Positions 58,941 through 64,000 of a DNA stretch of 64,000 nucleotides are shown here, in pieces; within the stretch, counting starts at the first letter, position 1; each line of letters starts with the position of its first letter. The DNA comes from Aromatoleum aromaticum EbN1 (GTDB taxonomy: Bacteria > Pseudomonadota > Gammaproteobacteria > Burkholderiales > Rhodocyclaceae). The notes under the pieces were generated by a model. It was not told the DNA's origin. It searched no databases and worked only from the letters and a program-made list of their open reading frames with translations. A program made the position numbers and the translations under genes. Where the stretch lies: positions 3,100,001 to 3,164,000 of the forward strand of contig NC_006513.1 of assembly GCF_000025965.1 (NCBI RefSeq), given 5' to 3'.

Positions 58941-60794
58941 ATGAGCACCGTGATATCCGATATCGACGCGATGTTCGCCCGGCCGGTCGTGAACATCGAG
59001 GCACGCCCGGACGGCAGCCGCGTCCTGCGTTCCGGAATCCAATTGCCCGACGGCTACGCGCGCTGCGTCGGCGAGTGGCTCGAACGCTGGGCGCGCGACA
59101 CGCCGGAGCGCCTGTTCCTCGCCGAGCGCAACGTGGCCGGTGAGTGGGACCGCGTCAGCTATGGCGAGGCGCGCCGGCGCGTCATCGCGATCGCGACTTG
59201 GCTGCTCGGCCAGAACCTGTCGGCCGAGCGGCCAGTCGCGATCCTTTCCGACAACTCGATCGAACATGCGCTGCTGATGCTCGCGGCGATGCACATCGGT
59301 GTGCCGTCGTGCGCGATCTCGTCGGGCAACTCGCTGATGTCGAAGGATTTCGCCAAGCTGAAGGCGAACATCGAGTTGCTGCGACCCGGCGTCATCTATG
59401 CCGATCAGGTCGGCAAGTTTGCGGCCGCGATCGATGCGATCCGCCCGCTGCACGACGGCGTCGTGGTCGCCGGGGGCGGCAGCGAATCGACCGCCGGCTG
59501 CATGCCGTTCGCCGCTATCGAGGCGGACAGCGACGAGGCGGCGGTGATGGAGGCATACGCCCGGATCACGCCGGACACGATCGCGAAGTTCCTGTTCACG
59601 TCCGGCTCGGTCGGTACACCGAAAGCGGTCATCAATACCCAGCGCATGCTGTGCGCAAGTCAGCTCGCGAAGGAGCTGGTGTGGCCTTTCCTGCTCCACG
59701 AGCCACCGCTGCTGATGGAATGGCTGCCGTGGAGCCACACTTTCGGCAGCAACCACAACTTCAACATGGTGCTGCGCTTCGGCGGCAGCATGTACCTTGA
59801 CGACGGCAAGCCGACGCCGGCGCTGCTCGACAAAACGCTGCGCAACCTGCGCGAAGTCTCGCCGACGATCTATTTCAGCGTGCCGCGCGCGTTCGACATG
59901 CTGGTGCCGGTACTGCGTCGCGACAAGGTGCTGCGCGACAGTTTCTTCAAGCGCCTGAAGCTGATCTTCTACGCCGGCGCCGCGTTGCCGCAGCACCTGT
60001 GGGCCGAGCTGGAGAACCTGTCCGAGGAAGCGACCGGCCGCCGCGTCACGATGGTGTCGTCGTGGGGCTCGACCGAAACTTCGCCGCTTGCGACCGACTG
60101 CCATTTCCAGGCGGTGCGCTCAGGCGTCATCGGCGTGCCGGTGCCCGGCACCGAGCTGAAGCTCGTGCCGTCGGCCGACAAGCTCGAAGTGCGGGTCAGG
60201 GGGCCGAACGTGTTCCCCGGCTACTGGAAGCAGCCCGAGCTGACGGCGAAATCCTTCGACGACGAAGGCTTCTACCTGATCGGCGACGCAGTCGAGTTCG
60301 TCGATCCGGCCCGTCCCGAACAGGGCCTGCTGTTCGACGGACGCGTCGGCGAGGACTTCAAGCTGCTGACCGGCACGTGGGTGCACGTCGGAGCGCTGCG
60401 CGTCAAAGGCATCGACGCGCTCAAGCCGGTTGCGCAGGACATTGTCGTCACCGGGCATGACCGCGACGACATCGGCTTCCTGGTGTTCCCGAACATCCCC
60501 GAATGCCGTTCGCTGTGCCCGGGACTGCCCTCCGACGCTCCGGTCGAGCAGGTGCTGTCGAACCCGGCGGTGCTCGCCCGCGTGCGTCTCGGCATGGCGG
60601 CGATGATGCAGGCCGGCGGCGGCTCGTCGACGTGCCCGACGCGCGCGTTGCTGATGGCCGAGCCGCCGTCGGTCGAAGCCGGCGAGATCACCGACAAAGG
60701 CTACATCAACCAGCGCGCGGTGCTGACCCGGCGCCGCGACCTCATCGAATCCCTGTATGCGGCGATGCCGGACAAGTCCGTCGTCACTGCGTAG
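58941..60794 (+). CDS. feruloyl-CoA-synthase-type acyl-CoA ligase
   Basis: 617 residues, longer than usual acyl-CoA synthetases, as in feruloyl-CoA synthases. Motifs: KFLFTSGSVGTPKAVINTQRM (phosphate loop), MVSSWGSTETSPLATDCH (A5) and LLFDGRVGEDFKLLTGTWVHVGALR (replaces the usual A8 motif; shared by the Fcs family). The ATG at 58941 is chosen; a GTG at 58920 that overlaps the previous stop is possible. It would activate a phenylpropanoid acid such as a hydroxycinnamate or phenylpropionate; the exact substrate cannot be read from sequence. Confidence 0.85.
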   Translation: MSTVISDIDAMFARPVVNIEARPDGSRVLRSGIQLPDGYARCVGEWLERWARDTPERLFLAERNVAGEWDRVSYGEARRRVIAIATWLLGQNLSAERPVAILSDNSIEHALLMLAAMHIGVPSCAISSGNSLMSKDFAKLKANIELLRPGVIYADQVGKFAAAIDAIRPLHDGVVVAGGGSESTAGCMPFAAIEADSDEAAVMEAYARITPDTIAKFLFTSGSVGTPKAVINTQRMLCASQLAKELVWPFLLHEPPLLMEWLPWSHTFGSNHNFNMVLRFGGSMYLDDGKPTPALLDKTLRNLREVSPTIYFSVPRAFDMLVPVLRRDKVLRDSFFKRLKLIFYAGAALPQHLWAELENLSEEATGRRVTMVSSWGSTETSPLATDCHFQAVRSGVIGVPVPGTELKLVPSADKLEVRVRGPNVFPGYWKQPELTAKSFDDEGFYLIGDAVEFVDPARPEQGLLFDGRVGEDFKLLTGTWVHVGALRVKGIDALKPVAQDIVVTGHDRDDIGFLVFPNIPECRSLCPGLPSDAPVEQVLSNPAVLARVRLGMAAMMQAGGGSSTCPTRALLMAEPPSVEAGEITDKGYINQRAVLTRRRDLIESLYAAMPDKSVVTA

Positions 60795-60844
60795 CCGGAC
60801 GCCGACCGGAGAATTTCGGCATGAATCACGAAAGGATCATCCTG

Positions 60845-61615
60845 ATGACCGAACAACTGGTAAGAACCTCGCATGAGGACGACATCTACACCGTCACGCT
60901 GGCGCGCCCCGCCAAGCGCAACGCGATCAGCGACCGTCTGCTGGCTGCGATCGACGAAGCTTTCGCGGCCGTCCCCGACGGCGCCCGAGTGATCGTGCTG
61001 GCCGCGGAGGGCGAGCATTTCTGCGCCGGCCTCGACCTGACCGAGCACCAACACCGCGAGCCTTTCGGCGTCATGAAGCACTCGCAGGGCTGGCACCGCG
61101 TGTTCAGCCGCATCCAGAACGGCGGCATTCCGGTCGTCGCCGCGCTGCACGGCGCGGTCATCGGCGGCGGCCTCGAGCTGGCGGCCGCGACCCACGTGCG
61201 CGTCGCCGAGCCGAACACGATCTACCAGCTGCCCGAAGGGCGCCACGGCATTTTCGTCGGCGGAGGCGCCTCGGTGCGGGTCGCGCGGATCATCGGCGCC
61301 GGACGGATGGGCGAAATGATGCTGACCGGACGCATCCTCGATGCCGACGAAGGGCAGCGCCTCGGCCTGTCGCATTACCTCGTCGGGCCCGGCGAAGGGC
61401 TCGCGAAGGCGCAGCAGCTCGCGCGCCGGATTGCCGAGAACGCGCCGATGGCGAACTGGGCGATGGTCACGTCGATCGCCCGCATCGAGAACATGGCGGC
61501 CGACGACGGCTTCTTCGTCGAGTCGCTGACGGCCGCGGTCACGCAGACCGGCCCGGAAGTCGCCGAGCGCATCGGCCAGTTCCTGCAGCGCAAAGGTCAG
61601 GGAGCGCAGCGATGA
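60845..61615 (+). CDS. enoyl-CoA hydratase of the phenylpropanoid-type operon
   Basis: 256 residues, crotonase fold. LARPAKRNAISDRLL, HFCAGLDLTEHQ and HGAVIGGGLELAAATHVRVAE supply the CoA site and oxyanion hole; QLPEGRHGIFVGGG contains the likely acid/base Glu. It would hydrate the cinnamoyl-CoA-type double bond. Starts at 60845 or 60821 are both preceded by purine-rich sites. It overlaps the thiolase gene by four bases. Confidence 0.85.
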   Translation: MTEQLVRTSHEDDIYTVTLARPAKRNAISDRLLAAIDEAFAAVPDGARVIVLAAEGEHFCAGLDLTEHQHREPFGVMKHSQGWHRVFSRIQNGGIPVVAALHGAVIGGGLELAAATHVRVAEPNTIYQLPEGRHGIFVGGGASVRVARIIGAGRMGEMMLTGRILDADEGQRLGLSHYLVGPGEGLAKAQQLARRIAENAPMANWAMVTSIARIENMAADDGFFVESLTAAVTQTGPEVAERIGQFLQRKGQGAQR

Positions 61616-62877
61616 ACACGACCAATTCCTACGCCGCGTCGCAAGCCGCGGCCCATGCCGCGCGCTACGACGACATCTGGCTCGTCGCCGGGAGCCGCAC
61701 GCCTTTCGCCGACTACAACGGTGTGCTGCGCGACGTGTCGCCGACCGACCTCGGCATTTTCGCCGCTCGCGCGTTGTTCGACAGGAGCGGCATCCCGGCG
61801 AGCGAAATCGACGCGATCGTCGCCGGCAACATGGCGCAGGCGAGCTTCGATGCGTATTTCCTGCCGCGCCACATCGGCCTGTATTCGGGTGTGAACCCGA
61901 ACGTTCCGGCATTGCTCGTGCAGCGCCTGTGCGGTACCGGCTTCGAGACGATCATCGCCGCCGCCGACCAGATCACGCTCGGCAAGGCTAAAGTCGCGCT
62001 CGCCGTCGGCACTGAATCGATGTCGCGCAACCCGATCGCCGCCTACACGCACCGCGCCGGTTTCCGCATGGGCCAGCTCGATTTCCGCGACTTCCTGTGG
62101 GAAGCGACGAAGGACACCGCGCCCGGAGCGAGCATGGGCGACACCGCGGAAAACCTCGCGAAGCGCTACGGCATTTCGCGCGGCGAGGTCGACCGCTTCG
62201 CCGAGCAGAGCTTTGCACATGCTTGTGCGGCCTGGGAGTCGGGCTGGTTCGCCGGCGAAGTTGCCCCCGTCGTCAATGCGAAATGGGAGTTGGACGGCTA
62301 CAACGCCCGGTCGCTGAAGCTCGCCGACCGTGCCGAGGTGTGCGATCGCGACGGCCATGTGCGCCCGACGTCGTTCGACGCGCTGCAGAAGCTGAAACCG
62401 GCGTTCGGCGGCGTGCAGACCGGCGGCAACAGCTCGGCGATCGTCGATGGCGCCGCTGCGGTGATCGTCGCCCACGGCGACTGGGTGCGCGCGCACGGCG
62501 TCAAGCCGCTGGCGCGCATCGTCGCCGGCGCGTCGGTGGCAGTGCCGCCGGAGATCATGGGCATCGGTCCGGCGCCGGCGATTCGTGCCGCAGCAGCGAA
62601 GGCCGGACTCACCGTCGGCGACCTGGGGCGCGTCGAGATCAACGAAGCGTTCGGCGCGCAATACCTCGCGTGCGAACGCGAACTGGGGCTCGACCGCGAG
62701 CGTGCCAACGTGCATGGCGGCGCGATCGCGATCGGTCATCCGCTCGGCGCATCCGGTGTGCGGCTGACGACGACGGTGGCGCGCGAGCTGCAGGAGGCGC
62801 GGCTGCAGTTCGGCGTGTCGTCCGCGTGCTGTGGTGGCGGCCAGGGCGTTGCGATCGTCGTCGAGAACGTCGGCTGA
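61612..62877 (+). CDS. acetyl-CoA acyltransferase (thiolase) of the phenylpropanoid-type operon
   Basis: 421 residues. Nucleophile Cys in [14 protein letters not shown] (about residue 107), then [25 protein letters not shown] and the second catalytic Cys in [14 protein letters not shown]. All family residues are present. It would cleave a 3-aryl-3-oxopropanoyl-CoA to acetyl-CoA and (hydroxy)benzoyl-CoA. It overlaps the hydratase stop (ATGA). Confidence 0.9.
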   Translation: MNTTNSYAASQAAAHAARYDDIWLVAGSRTPFADYNGVLRDVSPTDLGIFAARALFDRSGIPASEIDAIVAGNMAQASFDAYFLPRHIGLYSGVNPNVPALLVQRLCGTGFETIIAAADQITLGKAKVALAVGTESMSRNPIAAYTHRAGFRMGQLDFRDFLWEATKDTAPGASMGDTAENLAKRYGISRGEVDRFAEQSFAHACAAWESGWFAGEVAPVVNAKWELDGYNARSLKLADRAEVCDRDGHVRPTSFDALQKLKPAFGGVQTGGNSSAIVDGAAAVIVAHGDWVRAHGVKPLARIVAGASVAVPPEIMGIGPAPAIRAAAAKAGLTVGDLGRVEINEAFGAQYLACERELGLDRERANVHGGAIAIGHPLGASGVRLTTTVARELQEARLQFGVSSACCGGGQGVAIVVENVG

Positions 62878-62906
62878 GCCATCAGCCAGCGAAAAGGGGA
62901 AAAACG

Positions 62907-63674
62907 ATGAAACTCGAAAGCAGCACTTTTATCGTCACCGGCGGGGCGTCGGGGCTCGGCGAAGCGACTGTGCGCGCGTTCCACGCTGCCGGCGCGAACG
63001 TCGTTATCGCGGACCTGAATAGCGTCGGCGGGGAAAAGCTCGCCGATGAGTTCGGCGCCCGCGCAGCGTTCCACCGCACCGACGTCGCATCCGAAGCCGA
63101 TGCGCGCGGCTGCGTCGAGCTCGCGCTCGCACGCTTCGGCGCGCTCAACGGGCTCGTCAACTGCGCCGGCATCGGCACCGCCGCGAAAGTGCTCGGCCGC
63201 GACGGCCCGCATCCGCTCGACACGTTCGCGCGCATCGTGAACATCAACCTGGTCGGCACTTTCAACATGATCCGGCTCGCGTCCGAAGCGATGTCGAAAG
63301 GCGAACCGAACGCCGGCGGCGAGCGTGGCGTGATCATCAACACCGCGTCGATCGCCGCGTACGACGGCCAGATCGGCCAGGCCGGCTATGCCGCGTCGAA
63401 AGGCGGCATCGTGTCGATGACGCTGCCGGTCGCACGCGAACTCGCCCGCTTCGGCATCCGCGTCGTGACGATCGCGCCGGGCCTGTTCCTGACGCCGATG
63501 ATGCAGGGCCTGCCCGAAGACGTGCAGCGCTCGCTCGGCGAAGCAGTGCCGTTCCCGTCGCGCCTCGGCGAACCGGCCGAATACGCCCAGCTCGCACGCC
63601 AGGTCGTCGAGAACGCGATGCTCAACGGCGAGACGATCCGCCTCGACGGCGCGATCCGCCTCGCGCCCCGCTAA
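62907..63674 (+). CDS. 3-hydroxyacyl-CoA dehydrogenase, short-chain (HSD17B10-like)
   Basis: 255 residues. [22 protein letters not shown] cofactor loop with VIADLN (NAD+-preferring Asp), NCAGIGTA, catalytic [25 protein letters not shown] and the insert [16 protein letters not shown] match the type 2 short-chain hydroxyacyl-CoA dehydrogenases. It would oxidise the 3-hydroxy intermediate between the hydratase and thiolase steps. It starts 29 bp after the thiolase with a gggga site. Confidence 0.88.
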   Translation: MKLESSTFIVTGGASGLGEATVRAFHAAGANVVIADLNSVGGEKLADEFGARAAFHRTDVASEADARGCVELALARFGALNGLVNCAGIGTAAKVLGRDGPHPLDTFARIVNINLVGTFNMIRLASEAMSKGEPNAGGERGVIINTASIAAYDGQIGQAGYAASKGGIVSMTLPVARELARFGIRVVTIAPGLFLTPMMQGLPEDVQRSLGEAVPFPSRLGEPAEYAQLARQVVENAMLNGETIRLDGAIRLAPR

Positions 63675-63713
63675 GCCCGTTTGGCCGGACCTGTGCCGGC
63701 CGGAGCCAGTCCC

Positions 63714-64000
63714 ATGCACGACTACGCCGCGCCGCTGCGCGACATGCACTTCATCCTCCGCGAGCTCGCCGGTCAGGACGCGGTTTCTGCACTGCAGGGA
63801 TTCGAGGACGCGACGCCGGACGTCGTCGAAGCGATCCTGGACGAGGCGGGCAAGTTCGCCGCCGGCGTGCTCGGCCCGATCAACGCCCGGGGCGACGTGC
63901 AGGGTTGCCGTCTCGACGCCGACGGGCGTGTCGTGACCCCCGATGGTTGGAAGGAGGCGTGGGACCGCTTCGTCGAAGCCGGCTGGACCGGTCTGTCGCT
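63714..64000 (+). CDS. acyl-CoA dehydrogenase, N-terminal part (runs off the window)
   Basis: The frame is open from the ATG at 63714 to the window end (95 codons). MHDYAAPLRDMHFILRELAG and ILDEAGKFAAGVLGPINARGD match the N-terminal extension and first helices of the large acyl-CoA dehydrogenases used on aromatic side chains. It would insert the double bond in saturated phenylpropionyl-CoA. It follows the SDR gene by 39 bp. FAD-binding motifs lie outside the window. Confidence 0.85.
   Translation, partial: MHDYAAPLRDMHFILRELAGQDAVSALQGFEDATPDVVEAILDEAGKFAAGVLGPINARGDVQGCRLDADGRVVTPDGWKEAWDRFVEAGWTGLS

Overview
The window looks like a chromosome segment of a high-GC betaproteobacterium of the Aromatoleum/Azoarcus/Thauera group (Rhodocyclales). 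The main reason is an almost complete anaerobic benzoyl-CoA (bzd-type) gene cluster, led by a BzdR-type regulator (XRE helix-turn-helix fused to a shikimate-kinase-like domain). Gene order and accessory genes match those known from Azoarcus/Aromatoleum strains. The organism name is inference from gene content, not a database match.

Region 1 (1-15720) is a defence island. It starts inside pglX and ends with pglZ and brxL, so it is the right half of a type 1 BREX locus. Between pglX and pglZ lies cargo that does not belong to the BREX core: an ATPase + HNH pair (Septu-like), an ATPase + TOPRIM/DUF4435 pair (PARIS-like), a third ATPase + TOPRIM-like pair that has decayed, and a prokaryotic Argonaute whose PIWI domain keeps an apparently complete DEDD set. 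An IS21-family element (istA/istB, 6056-8812) sits within the first codons of the Argonaute gene and is flanked by an exact 7-bp target duplication.

Region 2 (15762-28033) is mostly housekeeping: a TrmB-like methyltransferase, two SEC-C zinc-motif proteins, an Ap4A phosphorylase, an S4 RNA-binding protein, a K+ channel with RCK domains, divergent acnA and acnB, a VOC-family protein and a remnant of a TerC-like membrane protein.

Region 3 (28389-33191) is a three-gene cluster for the osmoprotectant dipeptide N-acetylglutaminylglutamine amide (asnO-type amidotransferase, GNAT/ATP-grasp synthetase, M42-type peptidase). A lipase-like hydrolase and a small unknown protein follow on the minus strand.

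Region 4 (34392-56567) is the anaerobic benzoate regulon: bzdR, then bzdN-O-P-Q (ATP-dependent benzoyl-CoA reductase), bzdM (ferredoxin), bzdS/T/U (unclear), bzdV (Fe-S flavoprotein), bzdW-X-Y (modified beta-oxidation to ring cleavage), bzdZ, bzdA (benzoate-CoA ligase), a five-gene branched-chain-amino-acid-type ABC transporter and an aromatic-acid MFS permease. The bzdN upstream region shows TGCA-N6-TGCA repeats of the BzdR operator type and an FNR/AcpR-type box placed about 41 bp before the expected start.

Region 5 (56611-64000) is a second catabolic operon under a divergent TetR regulator with an extra N-terminal helix-turn-helix region. It encodes a periplasmic binding protein, a feruloyl-CoA-synthase-type ligase, an enoyl-CoA hydratase, a thiolase, a short-chain 3-hydroxyacyl-CoA dehydrogenase and the start of an acyl-CoA dehydrogenase. 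Together these fit side-chain beta-oxidation of phenylpropanoids to (hydroxy)benzoyl-CoA, which would feed the neighbouring bzd pathway.
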